Assembly: GCA_023078685.1 (NCBI GenBank)
Contig: JALGAS010000010.1
Coordinates: 682,001-746,000 of the forward strand
Direction: 5' to 3'
Length of the DNA: 64,000 nucleotides
DNA from: Neopestalotiopsis rosae
Lineage: Eukaryota; Ascomycota; Sordariomycetes; Amphisphaeriales; Sporocadaceae
Part shown: one piece after another, positions 10,883-22,381 of the stretch
How positions within the stretch are numbered: the stretch's first letter is position 1
Layout of the letters: each line of letters begins with the position of its first letter
The notes under the pieces: model-generated
What the model saw: only the letters and a program-made list of their open reading frames with translations
Told to the model about the DNA's origin: nothing
The model's database searches: none
Made by a program: the position numbers and the translations under genes

Positions 10883-12944
10883 GTGGGCTACCTTGATTGG
10901 TGTTTCTATGATCAAGAGCTGTAACCCAGATAATTGCAAATCAAATGGACTGATACCTTTTGTGCCACTGCATATATTATTCGGCTCCCACACCCGTCGT
11001 ATTTATAGAGGGACTGAACTGTGTCTCTAGGTAGAGTCGCCAATGGTGGCTTGGGCTGCCTAGGCTGCGCATATCCCCTAAGCCTTCTGAATAATCCAGG
11101 AAACGCGTACCATGCGTAAGGAGTCATTCTAGTAGAATCTGGCGGCATTGACAACTCATTGCTACGAGACTTTTTACGCTTGTTTTGCTCGGTCGTGGAG
11201 TCGTTACTGTCACAGGTTACGTCATAGCAGATATGTCCAAGTGACTTCAGGCATCTCTTCCTTGCCTAAGTTCCTGGCTTCATTGCCAGAGACTATATAC
11301 TATGTAGTGGTCAAATATAAAGCCCAAAGCTGTGACGTATTTTATATGCTTTCATACAAGCCCTATTGAAATTGCAACTGTCAGGGAGTCACTCCAAGTA
11401 TATAAAGTAGTTTCCTGGAGGTATCAATATCATGATGCAAGGGTCGCACTGTAATAGATTAGGTCCGAACACTGATTGAAATTCACGGGTAAAAGGAGGT
11501 CACCAGACTCTCGGTTCTCTTCTGCTCTTGGAAAATGGCATGCGATGCGTTGAAGGCCGTAATTATCATTGCAACTAGCAATGATGATATGACTTTTGAT
11601 AGTAGCTACATAACTTGGACGATACATACCCACCGCCTCATTCTCTCCGCAGGCTTTCTAATCAGAAAAATCCACCATTTCCGTGCCACTCATTCAATGA
11701 CCTTGAACTATCAACATGTCTTTCACTTCGTGAACCGTCTTCATAATACTTCACCAGCATCATGTTCTCCGCCTATCGACACTGCGATCTTCTTCCCGGT
11801 ATTATTATACATCAACTCGATTACACTGCTGTCGGTTAGATGCCTCGATCCACTCGGCTCAATCCTAAGACCACCCAGAGATCTCAGACTGCGATATTTG
11901 GCTCAGCTCTATCCTTTCGGGAGCTTTCGGAAGCCAGACCCCTAGGTCAATCATCATTGATCATTACCCATCGTTCTTGATCTCTTGTCCAAGACGAAAC
12001 AACATAAACGTGGGTACGATGAAAACAATGTTTTCTGAGAGGACGACAAGAGTGACCCCGAGCCCTCTGTGAGGAAATGCACACCTCTGACAACACCCAC
12101 AAGACGTTACGACTCTGACAACACCTACAAGACGTTAGCCTAGGCTAACGCACCCTCCTTTTATACGCCTGCCCTTCCGACCTGGAGTCACCTCAAATTG
12201 GATCTCGTGGTCGATACTGTGTCATCAAGTGTGACTCAACTGCCGGATGGGAACAAACAGGGTTTTCGAACGGTCTTATTGCAACTAAACTTCCCTCTTG
12301 CACCCCTGACAGCAAAACATGCATCGTAAGAACCTTCATTGGGCATTATGGCGAGATCCCGCTCTTGAATTTGCTTTGTTGTAGAATTTAATTTTCACAA
12401 CATCAGAGGAACCCCATTCGTCATTGATCTGTGTACTGATTCGGCGTCACCGGCGGTCAAGGAAGGGAGACCAGCAAATAAAGGGGTTACGATCCTCATA
12501 GCCATAGAAATCGCCGAGCGAAGCTTGATTCCGGATTGGTCGGATGTCGTACTGCCCTTGTACGTTTCAGGAAGTCGGCTATGTAGCCAGAGCCAGGAAT
12601 CGGCAGGGTGCGACGAAACCAACTGCGCTGCAGGCGCAGCTATGTGGCTGAGGCTGTGAAAAGGGCTTCCATGCTGATTTTTTGACGCTAATCCAATTGC
12701 TTACAGGCAAAACTGCTGCAAATCCTTCCAAAATTGTGGCGATGGAAGGCTTAGTGATACGAGAGGGTATGTGAGAGCCAAGCATTAGCGAAATGGATAG
12801 GCAGCCTTATCTTGATTTGATAGGTTTATTTAAGGCGGCGAAAACTCCTTATTGTAGGAATGCTAAATTTCAGCTTCACTAATCCTTCAGCACTCCCCGT
12901 GACAACCAACTTGACGAATATCTTGTTAGGAACTCGGTATAGTG
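10883..12944. other. Long intergenic stretch with one short tandem repeat
   Basis: Apart from the tandem repeat at 12085-12137 nothing is recognised. A minus-strand frame pair at 12395-12785 has a possible short intron but no domain, so I do not call a gene. Confidence 0.45.
12085..12137. repeat. Two-copy 25-bp direct repeat
   Basis: A 25-bp unit beginning CTCTGACAACACC and ending GACGTTA occurs at 12085-12109 and 12113-12137 (period 28) with a single C/T difference. It is followed by a small palindrome, TTAGCCTAGGCTAA. No function is evident. Confidence 0.7.
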
Positions 12945-14285
12945 ATGCGTCTAATAGATGTCTCCGTTGACAGCCTGGTAGTTAGGCAGTCGTCCCAGAT
13001 CCCGCCGTATGCAATCCTCTCACACCGCTGGGTTGGCCAAGAGGTCGTGTATCCCGACTTCGAGCTGGTCCCTCAGTCTCAACTCCAGACTCCCATTTCC
13101 ACGAATCCGGTACCTAGAACACCCACTGGCGCCGTTGAGAATGTCGGGCCAGATACCGTGGCATCGGTGTATAAGATTGCAGGCGCATACAAGACGGTCC
13201 GGGCTATGAACCCAGAGATACACCACCTTTGGATAGATACGCTTTGTATCAACAAAGGTGAATCCCGCGAGCTCACAGCCGCCATAAACTCCATGTTTGA
13301 ATGGTACAAAAACTCAGCAGTCTGCTATGTCTACCTGTTTGACGTTACGTGGAGTGCTGCCGAAGACCCTGTTGGCAGCCGCGAACAATTCCGTACTTCC
13401 CACTGGTTCGAGCGTGGGTGGACGTTGCAAGAGTTGTTGGCGCCGAGGCAGGTCTGGTTCTTTGACCGCGATTGGCGCTATATAGGGACAAAGCAGGAAC
13501 TAGCTGAGGATATCACCCAAGCGACAGGTATATCGCACGAGCATCTACTCCACGACTTCCGCATCGCTAGTACGGCGCAGAAGATGAGCTGGCTCGCTCG
13601 GCGGACAACAACTCTCCCCGAGGATATCTCATACTGCGCACAAGGACTTTTTGGTGTGTTTTTCGATCTACGCTACGGGGTTGGGTGCGAGGAAGAGTTC
13701 TTACGTCTACAATGGGAAATTTTCACGGCTGGGGCGGATGTCGGCCGCCAGCTCGACGAGTCATTATTCGCATGGACCGATGACAAAATTAACAGCAGCG
13801 GCTTATTAGCGCGGGAGCCCAAGTGCTTCCTCTACGCGGGCGACGTGGTGTTCGAACCGGGCCTCTTCAAGTCACGCAAATCGCAAATTCAGGGCCAGGG
13901 GAAATGGCTCGGGATAAATATGTCAAAACTCGGGACCGTCGAAATCCATATCCCAACGCGATTCAGGAGGAATTCTCACCAGGCAGCGCTGGTGGTCAGT
14001 ATATGCGTAACACTTGGCATCGCGATGTACGGCTTCGCCGCTTATATTGCCTGCAAATCTATACACCGGCGCGGCAAGGATAAGCACCTAATTAACTTGA
14101 ACTGTTGGAAGAAAGACCCTGATGGACGGTTTCGAACAGTGCAGATTACGGCGGCGCAGACTCAAAAAACATGGCGCCGCGTTGATTGTGGGAAGCTCGT
14201 TGAGGGGAATAACGGCGATTTATATTCTCAGTCGGACGTTCACGGGAGACAAGGACGCGCGATTTTCCTAAATGAACGAGATTGA
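12945..14285 (+). CDS. HET-domain protein
   Basis: A single-exon frame from ATG 12945 encodes 446 residues. The N-terminal HET domain is clear: AILSHRW (about residues 23-29), LWIDTLCINK, WFERGWTLQELLAP and VWFFDRDW. It is followed by ARRTTTLPEDISYC and EFLRLQWEIF, then DESLFAWT, the usual order after a HET domain. HET proteins trigger cell death when incompatible fungal strains fuse, acting in the cytosol with strain-specific partners. A hydrophobic stretch (ALVVSICVTLGIAMYGFAAY) near residues 346-365 could be one membrane segment, which is unusual. No partner domain such as NACHT, ankyrin or WD40 follows and no allelic partner gene is next to it. Neighbours are non-coding for over 1 kb on each side. 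Confidence 0.88.
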   Translation: MRLIDVSVDSLVVRQSSQIPPYAILSHRWVGQEVVYPDFELVPQSQLQTPISTNPVPRTPTGAVENVGPDTVASVYKIAGAYKTVRAMNPEIHHLWIDTLCINKGESRELTAAINSMFEWYKNSAVCYVYLFDVTWSAAEDPVGSREQFRTSHWFERGWTLQELLAPRQVWFFDRDWRYIGTKQELAEDITQATGISHEHLLHDFRIASTAQKMSWLARRTTTLPEDISYCAQGLFGVFFDLRYGVGCEEEFLRLQWEIFTAGADVGRQLDESLFAWTDDKINSSGLLAREPKCFLYAGDVVFEPGLFKSRKSQIQGQGKWLGINMSKLGTVEIHIPTRFRRNSHQAALVVSICVTLGIAMYGFAAYIACKSIHRRGKDKHLINLNCWKKDPDGRFRTVQITAAQTQKTWRRVDCGKLVEGNNGDLYSQSDVHGRQGRAIFLNERD

Positions 14286-15582
14286 AAGGGAGGAAATATT
14301 TTAGAGAAGTCGTTCCAAAGACAAAGTTATATGGGTAAGACACATGAACCCAGGATATGGATGCTATTGTGAGACTGTGAGCAGTTGCCGATGCACTCGC
14401 GAGCTCGTGTTGCGATATAGATGTAGAAGAAAGTCTGCCAGCAGAAGTGTATTGTGAACAAAAGATCGTTCACTTGGCTAGTTCAAAGGCGTGACCACTG
14501 CTTCGGTGGTCGGAAGGTTTAACATGGAAGATGTGTCTCATAATCACCGTATCAGTACTCAAATCGGTGACGACTGGGGTCTCGCCAGTGTTATATGTTT
14601 TCATCTTTTGCTTTGCAGTTTTTGAGGTTGTGCGCAGCTGGATGCTCATTTCTTTTTGTACTCTCTTTTCCTCCGTCCATGAGAAAAAGGGTGCGGAAGG
14701 TGTATGAACTAGGGAAGCTGGCTGATGCACCTCCAGCTGTGGGGCGCTACAAGAGGGAAAAGGAAAAGAATTTACTTTGCTGTTGTAAAAACGGAAGTGT
14801 AATGTTATCCCCTCCTGTATTTTTTAAAACGTCGAGAATTAGACTCCAAGCGCCTAGGTCGAGGTTCATCTGAGCTTTTTGAATGCACCCACACTACTGC
14901 ATACCTATGGCTAAATGGTGTGCCACCCAGGTTTGTTTTCTGTTCTCTTTTCTGGTTTCATGTTTTTCGGAGTTCATACCATACCTTACATAGACTTCCC
15001 TTTCTCAATATCGTTTCCGGGCATTTAGATGTGAACGTCTGATGATTGAAATCGGACCGATGCTCGTCACTACCTTAGCTGCCACTGTACAATCCCTAAA
15101 GAACCACGTGAGCTTTACATGAGCACCAGCGCTGAGGTGGTGAACAGCTCGCCTGACGACTGGCCATTGTGAAACCTGTCATTATCAGTAGAAGATAAAT
15201 TATGGCGACCGTCAAACAACAACAAAAGCGTGGCTCCCTCCAGCAAGGTCGTTGCCAGCAGTTCGGTGAGATGTTCACGACGTAAACATCAGTTTCCCCC
15301 CAGACTGTAGATGAAACCTTGTTCGAGGAAATCGAACCTTCCATCCGTGGCTGGTCATCGACATATGCTTTGGGCAGGGGCTAATGTGGCGCTCTTACCG
15401 AGTCGGCTTTGTTTTAAATATTAAGGGAATTCAGTTCCCTCCGAAACCCCTTTCCTAAGCAACTATCTTTTAAATCATCTTTTTCAAAGACAACCCTCCA
15501 GCATACACACTTTTCCCAGCAGAATTCGACTCAGTACCAGAACCCGAACCAAAACTTCAACTCAATACAACCCTCATTCACA
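14286..15582. other. Intergenic; holds promoter of the secreted-protein gene
   Basis: No coding region is recognised. A TATA-like box lies at 15412-15420 and a CA-rich leader without ATG runs up to 15583. Confidence 0.5.
15412..15420 (+). promoter_or_regulatory. TATA-like box of the secreted-protein gene
   Basis: TTTTAAATA lies about 165 bp before the ATG at 15583, close to the spacing in the paralogue at 541. Assignment is by position and composition only. Confidence 0.35.
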
Positions 15583-16125
15583 ATGCGACTTTACAACATT
15601 CTTTTTCTTCCAGTCGCCTTGACAGCTGCTTTCATTGTTCCGAGAGGCCAACCAGACGGGGTATATGCAGTCTCTTACAACTCGTCTGGCCACGAGGTTC
15701 ACATAATGATCGATGTCAGCGTCGCTTCCGAGGACCTGGCACAGTTTGATGATGGATCTAGCCGGGTCCGTCAGCGCAACGGAGGTTCTGTGCTTACAGC
15801 AAGGAGTACTGAATCGCATTGTCCCGACGGTACTCTCGAACCACACAACACTGGTAGGGCCATAAGTCATCTCAAGCAAATGTGCGGTGTCAGGCGTCAT
15901 CCGGACTCCAACCCTTCCTTCTATGCAAAATCAGGGACTACCATAGCCTACTTTTGCAATTTTGGTCAACACAACAAGCTTTGCACCCTTGATTTGCTCC
16001 TCGATATGCTTGCCAAGGTCTTAAACGATTGCGGACCGAGTAAACCAGGATGGAGGACCGTCAAAGATCCACACGAACATTGGTCGGTCGGCTACGAGGG
16101 ATACCATACCCAATTCTGCGGTTGA
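15583..16125 (+). CDS. Small secreted protein, intact paralogue of 541-1140
   Basis: The ATG at 15583 follows a CA-rich leader and opens a 180-residue frame without introns. Residues 1-16 (MRLYNILFLPVALTAA) form a clear signal peptide. The mature protein starts near the shared GVYxV block. The second half carries CPDGTLEPHN, then FYAKSGTTIAYFCNFG, and ends with TQFCG. The paired Cys suggest disulfides in a secreted fold. I do not recognise a named domain; related small secreted proteins are common in plant- and insect-associated ascomycetes. The paralogue about 15 kb to the left has lost its start codon and has an internal stop, so this is the only working copy in the window. Confidence 0.75.
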   Translation: MRLYNILFLPVALTAAFIVPRGQPDGVYAVSYNSSGHEVHIMIDVSVASEDLAQFDDGSSRVRQRNGGSVLTARSTESHCPDGTLEPHNTGRAISHLKQMCGVRRHPDSNPSFYAKSGTTIAYFCNFGQHNKLCTLDLLLDMLAKVLNDCGPSKPGWRTVKDPHEHWSVGYEGYHTQFCG

Positions 16126-16418
16126 TGGACCAAGATCATATATGATTCCGGGGGAAAGAGCTGCAAGGAAAGGCGTGGGAATTGGTTTTGACTGGGTACT
16201 ATTCTTATGGCAACTTGATTGACCTCTCATCGCAATCGTCAGGGGAGATGCTAGCAATCTTCCAACCAAGTGAGAAACTAATTCAAGAAACACGGCCGTA
16301 ACCTAATAGTAGTCTTTCCACGCTTTATTTTACTGTATCTCTTTTCCTTTATATCTAAGTGAATATAACTTTTTCTCTTGTTTTTCTCTTCGTTTCCTAT
16401 AATTTGCTATTTGCGCTA

Positions 16419-17224
16419 TTATTGCAATACTAGTTGTTTTTCAGGAGAAAAAGAAAAGAAAGAAGAAAAAAAGCAAACCGCACAAACTCGCCGTATATGC
16501 GAGATGCAGAGACTTGCAGCGCTATCGAAGTCACAAACACAGATTGAAACCCAGAACAAGTCATGTCTTTGCTCTTTGCTACAAGCAAGGAACCTACAGA
16601 AAAGCAGAGAGTCCCCGTAGAAAAGTGATGAGTTACCTAAGTTCCTGTAGCACCCCGGAGGGTGTGGGGAAGTAGAAGTACATGTCCTTCCACCCACGGA
16701 AGGCGTGGTGCCAGCATCTCCCTGGCCCAACAAAAGAAGCGACCCGCAGTTCCTGTGAACAAAGCATACGATAGTTACAGACCGTTTCACGAGCGAAATG
16801 CTCCATACTAACAAACCACTCCATAGTAACAAAGCATTCCATAGTAACAAAGCATCCAGCAAACTCGCGTTCACGTTCCTCCTGATTCCTCCTGATTCCT
16901 CATACCTCGTCGTCCTCAAGATCCACAGCAACGCGGGAGGATGTTGGTCAACCATTGCGTTCCACCAGTCCGTGGACGTTTCCAGTCCCTCTATCGACTT
17001 GGCGTCGTTACCCTCAATCGATCGGATCTTCTTCTTCTTGCTCTTCGCGTCCTCTTCCTTCGTGACCAGCTCCTTGGGGTTGTTGAGCTCGAGCGTGGTG
17101 ACTCCCTTTGGCATCTGATTTGCCAAATGTCGGGAGTTGGCCTCTCTTTCCTTGTCGTTTGAACAGATACTGTTCACTACCTGGCCGTAGTCGAAACCCG
17201 GATGGTGTTCTTGGAAGGTCGCCA
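16419..17224 (-). CDS. Uncertain hypothetical protein, only the N-terminal part looks coding
   Basis: The frame from ATG 17224 encodes about 110 residues that look like real protein (hydrophilic, Lys/Glu-rich, with DWWNAMVDQHPPALLWIL near residues 80-100). It then runs into an 18-bp tandem repeat and a low-complexity, Ser/Cys/Phe-rich tail that does not look coding. An unrecognised intron or a frameshift near 16880 may end the true gene. No domain is recognised. The frame is also open upstream of 17224, but that part overlaps the end of the neighbouring regulator relic. Confidence 0.3.
16803..16856. repeat. Three-copy 18-bp tandem repeat
   Basis: Three 18-bp units (type CCATAGTAACAAAGCATT) follow each other without gaps; the first unit differs at several positions from the other two. 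The period is a multiple of three, so it does not break the minus-strand frame that crosses it. Confidence 0.7.
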
Positions 17225-17383
17225 TCTTGCAAGTGAAGGATGGGTTAAGGTTGTTGAAGGTGTAGAAGTTTGAGGAGGTGTGGAAGTTGGAGGAGGAGCA
17301 CCTACGTGCACTCAGTGACCTAATGTTTTGCATCACGGGCATGGAAACCACTACAACGATGTCCTGGGAGTATCTTATGGTTT

Positions 17384-20099
17384 TCAACGTATGTAGTCTT
17401 GAGTGATGCTCTGCTTGCATCCATCAAATCTTGGCATTGCCACCCACCTAATCAGTCTGGCCTGAACCAAGTCACTCCATATTCTCGTTGAAATGCGCAG
17501 CCCAAGGATCAACCTGACCTGTAATTTCGGACTCGACAAAAGACGGTACTGCCCCCAATCATCCGTCTCGGTGCGCTCGTGGTCGTGGCATGTCTCCGGT
17601 TGAGCAGCTTCGGGGTATTTGACAAAATGCCCCTCGATGGGCATGGCGGGAGTATCAACGCTGATCCAGCTTTGTATCTGGTCATCCTTTGATCCGAATG
17701 ATGTTGTCTGGCCGCTGTGGCTGTCCTGTGGACCTAAGGGCGCTGCGGTGGTAGAATCGTTTAACTTTGTTTGCTGTGGGTAGCTAGAAGGCATTGCGCC
17801 AAGGATTTTCTCTGGATCCACGCATACTGTACTGCCGATGATCGACGATAGACATGCCTGTGCATCTTCGAGTGAACATGCACGTTGTTGCGGCGTAGTT
17901 GTCGACACCTCGATGGACGTTCTTCTCGGTCGCCTAAGCTTACGGGCGCCGTCTTCGTTGGCGTCTGCCCCAGACGATGACTCCGGGAACGATTTTGAAG
18001 TGCCGCGTTTTGTGCTGCTTATTGATCTTGGGCGTCGCAGATGATGCTTCAGAATCTCGATCGAACGCTTGATTCCGGGCATTTGCGGTATGCACTGCTC
18101 CAGCACATACATTGACATACTGAGTTTTGCACCAGATGCGGTAATATCGGCGTCATTACCGATAAAGTCAATCGCATTGATGTTTGCGGCAGAATACTGG
18201 TAGACCCATTCTTGTCAGCCGAGCGAGAAGAGGTTGTGGACTGATCATGCAAGCAGAGACCTTAAAACTCACAATGCTCCGCGTCATTATGTATGTCATG
18301 TCTGCAGACCAAAGGACTTGGAGAAAAGTCCAAGAGCTTACGTACTTCATCTGCCTTTGTGGTACAGGCTCTCGAGGCCTCGCGCATAATGTTAATGGGA
18401 GCTGCAGTCGGGGCAGGAAGAATGTTCGGGATGAATATACGGTACAGAAGGATCCAGCTGGCTCGATATAGCAGACTGTTCGAAAGTCAGTATTACTCCA
18501 CTCACGGATTTGTGTACCCACACGAAACGATTATACCTACTTGCTGGCAAAGATGTGTGGAGGACGGCAGCACTCTGGCAGACTTGCAGTGTCCAGTTTA
18601 ATCTCTGCAGGCAAGCTGTCAAACCAATCATTCGAGCTAAGCTGATGATCTTGTCCCACGTGAACGCCGACCAGAAGAGCCGGCGCCGGATCTCGCGGTC
18701 CTCAACTGTCAAGGTACCGATTCCAAAAACGGGCAGCCGACTGCAGTCAAGGTGGATCCCCATGTCGCGCATCGCACGGAAATCCATGCTGGTGTACATC
18801 CATCCTTGCGACAGATTCCCGTGAGCACAGTCCCGTTGATCAAAGAGGAGGAGTCCTTGGATGGTAGGAATTGATGACGGCTGATCCATTTCAATCGATA
18901 GAAGCTCCTTGGCTTGCGCCATGTATTCTGCCTCGATTGTCATATATGATCTCGAAGTGCCAAATTGACGACGTTCAGAGTACCGCACCGCACAGGCGCA
19001 GATGACTTGTAAGAGAAACTCATTGAAGTATTGGACGCTTAGCGCCATGTCTCGTATGAATACTGGTCGATATATCACACAGTGTGATGCCTATTGCCAG
19101 CAAAATTGAGTCTCCAGCAGATGCATAATCATCTTGGCCTCCTCGGCGCCCCTCTCCAGTTCCAACTTGTTGTACGCAAACATCTCCCATCCTTGGATCA
19201 TGGTTTCATTCACCTTGAGGTTATCAGCATCATGATGGTCATCAGTTGCTCCATTCCGTTCGCCATCTGCAGATGTGTCTATCATATGGACTGATAAGTC
19301 TTCTTGTTGTGTTCCCAGATCCGAGTTAGCCTCTGAACCCTTTTGTTTGCGATGCCGTAGACGCTTGAAGATAGTGTCAGGTGGTGACTCCCAAAAGAAT
19401 CAAGCAACGCCAGAATGGCCATTCTGGAGGACTCATTAACCTTAAGTTCGCCATGTACGGAATCTGTTGCACAACTTACCTGCTCGTTGTCTGCCAGGCT
19501 CATGTGCATCAACAGCTCGTCCACCTCGGAACCGCATGCGCCCCTAAACTTCTCCTTGACAACTGGATCTTCAACGTCTACGCTTGTGCTGTCAATTCTG
19601 CAGCTAGATAATTGTGTGGACGTTGCCTCTGTTCCGGCATCAGCAAAATGTGGCAGTGGTGTATCCTGGAGATATTGACTGATTAGGATACGTATAGCAA
19701 AGTCAGGTAGACCAGCGGTGGGATCAGTGAGGGTGTGCAGAAATTGGCATGTTTGCAGCAGTAGAGGCACCGACTGAGATGGCACTAGATTGCGAGCATT
19801 ACTGGAGAACTCAGGGTTAATAGGATGGATCAGAGACCAGTAAATACCATGAATACCATCACTTACTTCTCATAAACGCACTTTTCCTGCGGTCGCCGAC
19901 ACCTGGTACACTTGGGCATCTGCCCATCGCACTTTCGCTTTCTCCTCCTACAGCCTGTGCATGATGAGCCATATCTGCACTTCTAAGCTTCGGCAGCTTC
20001 AGTTACCTTTTTAAGATGCACTTGCTCTTGGCTGTTCGTCCAGTCATGCAGATTGTTGTGCATTGTGTCCGAGTCCAAGCTAGCTCGGGACCGTGCCAT
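17384..20099 (-). pseudogene. Zn2Cys6 transcription factor, decayed
   Basis: The zinc cluster lies at about 19960-19867: SCTGCRRRKRKC, DGQMPKC, TRC, RRPQEKC, all six Cys present. Introns at 19866-19802, 19479-19388, 18536-18476 and 18272-18197 restore a regulator with the fungal-specific middle domain: VIYRPVFIRD, REIRRRLFWSAFTWDKIISLA, LLYRASWILLYR, MTYIMTRSI and YVLEQC. Defects: TAG at 19093-19091 just before VIYRPVFIRD; a frame change near 18340-18300 that needs either an unusually short 40-nt intron or an indel; and ACCTG repeated twice at 17512-17521. Removing one copy of that 5-bp unit restores a typical regulator C-terminus, VDPWAAHFNENME. The 5' end is also unclear, because TAG blocks the frame between the first ATG (20099) and the zinc cluster unless a 39-42-nt intron is removed. 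It probably controlled the adjacent amidohydrolase and transporter. Confidence 0.75.
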
Positions 20100-20593
20100 T
20101 GTTGTACAGCGTCTAACTCAATTGTGTGGCGAATGTGTTCATTTCTATTAGCACAAATTGATCGATGTGAAGTAAGTTCGTAGAATTAAATCACGTACAA
20201 TATCCGCAGTGATTGATAGAAAGATGGGGTCTTTGAAATGAATCCAAGCTTGGCTGCGACTCAAATCATTTCCTGGGAAGCTACAGTATCTACGGCTACA
20301 ATCATGTGAATCTAGGCCGCTGGATTTCCGCCATACTATAGCGTCTCCTCCCCCACGCGTCCCCCATATTCCCACTACCAATGCTGTCGATGCGGGGTGT
20401 CTGTGCCCTACAATTTCTTCTCCTTCCCATCGCGCCGGGCCGGGTAGCCGAGCCGGAACTTGTCCGACCCACGAACGGCCATACCTCGAATGAATGCATT
20501 TGATTTCCATCAGCGTTGATTCTTATCAGCGATTCGATACAATAATGTATATGCATCAGCTAGTCGATTCCATTACCAGTAATAGCTTGGAAT
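20100..20593. other. Intergenic, nothing recognised
   Basis: This stretch lies between the 5' end of the regulator relic and the 3' end of the amidohydrolase, which share a strand. It should contain the regulator's promoter. No coding frame with a domain is seen. Confidence 0.5.
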
Positions 20594-21546
20594 TTATGCA
20601 TACAACCTAGCTGGATTGTCCACTATGATCTTGCGGAATAGCTCTTCGCCAAACCACCGCCGGTAGATGGCCGCCTCGGCCTTTTCATCAAACGCCAGAA
20701 CCTCGCTCGACCCTCCACCTGACACAACATGTGGCCAGTCGCTACCGTAAATGGCTTTGTTACCACCCGCCGCCGCCGCCAGACCTAGGAATACTGGTTT
20801 CAATTCCTCGATATCCTGTTTGGGGTCTCGCCGCTGCATCAGACCACATATCTTGGTGTATACCGTACCACTCTCAATTAGGGCGACAATGGTCGCGTAC
20901 TTGTCCGATCCATAATCGCCTGCTTTAAGGTAGAAATGGTGATCCGCCACGAACTCAATGCCAGTCTCTTTGTGCAGCCGCTTCATTTGTGGCGCGAATT
21001 TTACCCACTGCTCCGTCTTGAGCTGCCCGTCTAGCGTCCATCCTAGGGGGGCGATGCGCCGGGCTACTGTCTCAATGTATTGTTCCAGCGCCTCGTCGCC
21101 CGACAGCCCCTTTGTCACAGCCTCACGGGTATGTATTCGTACCGAGCGCACACCTTCTTCGCGTAGCTTCTGCAGCTTCTCGTCCATTGAATTGGTAAAA
21201 TCGAGAACGGCCGTGGCACGAGCCTGCCGCTTGCGTTCTTGATTGCTCGGAGGTGTCGCATTGTTGATGAAGGCGACACATTCAAGCACATTGGCCGGCC
21301 GCGTGCCCTCGGGCTTGGCCATGACAAAGACGAGGTTATTGGCAGGGATGTGCGACATGGCGGACTGTATGCTGGATGCCAGAGGGAAATAGGGCGAATC
21401 GGGCTCATAAGGGTGTTTGGCTGGGTCGAACGTATGAAGATGTGTGTCCCAGGACCCAGCAGGGAACGGCGAATCATCTTCGCCCATCTTCACTACAGTT
21501 CGTCATTTAGCAGATGTTTCCTATGATTACTCGGAATGTACTTACT
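20594..21546 (-). CDS. Amidohydrolase-2 family hydrolase (dicarboxylate-lactonase-like)
   Basis: The protein has 299 residues. The metal-dependent TIM-barrel family Amidohydro_2 is indicated by WDTHLHTFDP near the N-terminus, FVADHHFYLKAG in the middle, IYGSDWPHVVSGG with the active-site Asp, and NPARLY at the end. This pattern is that of 2-pyrone-4,6-dicarboxylate-lactonase-like enzymes, which open lactone rings in aromatic-acid breakdown; the substrate here is unknown. The start codon appears split by an intron: a 53-nt intron at 21545-21493 (GTAAGT donor, TGCTAAATGAC branch, TAG acceptor) joins A at 21546 to TG at 21492-21491. If it is not used, ATG 21487 gives a protein two residues shorter. 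Flanking genes on the same strand are a dead regulator and a dead MFS transporter, so this enzyme is the sole survivor of a likely catabolic cluster. Confidence 0.85.
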
Positions 21547-22381
21547 GTAGGATCGGGAAGATTCTTTGGCGTAAAATTTGAAATATGTCAATGCTAACAT
21601 AAGTAGGAATGGAAAATGTAGTCAAAAATTCCATCCACGTACTCATCATGTGTCAAGTTGTGAATGTTCACGAGATATCAATAACTGTATGGTAGATAGA
21701 GTCGCAGGTTCATGGGTGGGCCCATCGGTGCTAAGCGCCTACTGTTCGGGGCAGGTCCGGGATTCAACGCCGCGCATTGGCAAAAGTCCTGGGGCGGGTC
21801 ATGCACGCAACAAAGGCGCACTGGGCCACTACGTAGGTACGTTTGGACCAAGACTCTTCGAAAGTCGCCAGAGGTTCGCATTACAAGGGATACAATTCTA
21901 GTTTCTCCGGCTATCTGTTGATCAACATCCCTCGCCTCCTTTAATATCGGTACAAACTGCTCACTTGTAAACATATGTTACACCAACGTTGTGCTCCCCC
22001 GTAGCGCTGTACCGCGTGCATTTCATTTGCACGTGATTCAGGATCTTTGCATATATTCAATAGAGAAAAATCTTGTTTAGAAAATGTTTCTTAGTAAACT
22101 TCTTTGATTTATGACTAGTAGGAGACTTTCCCACAGTCTTCCACGCAGTTTCTCCGACTTCAATGAAGAATCAAAGAACAGAGGTCTTCCGCAACGTGGC
22201 TACTCCTAACTCCCTACTCAAACCATGCTTCCTTTTTTGCAGACTCCTTCGTTCTACCCTCCCAGTATGGAATGAGCCTGTTACTGCCTTGCACAGCAGG
22301 ACCAAATGCGTCTCATTGTGGCATGTTTTAGCTGTATTACCTGAACAGATTTTGCTTATCAGTCAAGTCGCTGTCGACTAT
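21547..22381. other. Intergenic, nothing recognised
   Basis: This holds the promoter side of the amidohydrolase and the 3' flank of the transporter relic. No domain-bearing frame is seen. Confidence 0.5.

Noticed and set aside
11535..11945. 136-codon plus-strand frame
   Set aside because: No motif, biased low-complexity composition, and no promoter or splice evidence.
12395..12785. Minus-strand frames with a possible short intron
   Set aside because: The rebuilt protein has no recognisable domain and the splice phases are not convincing.
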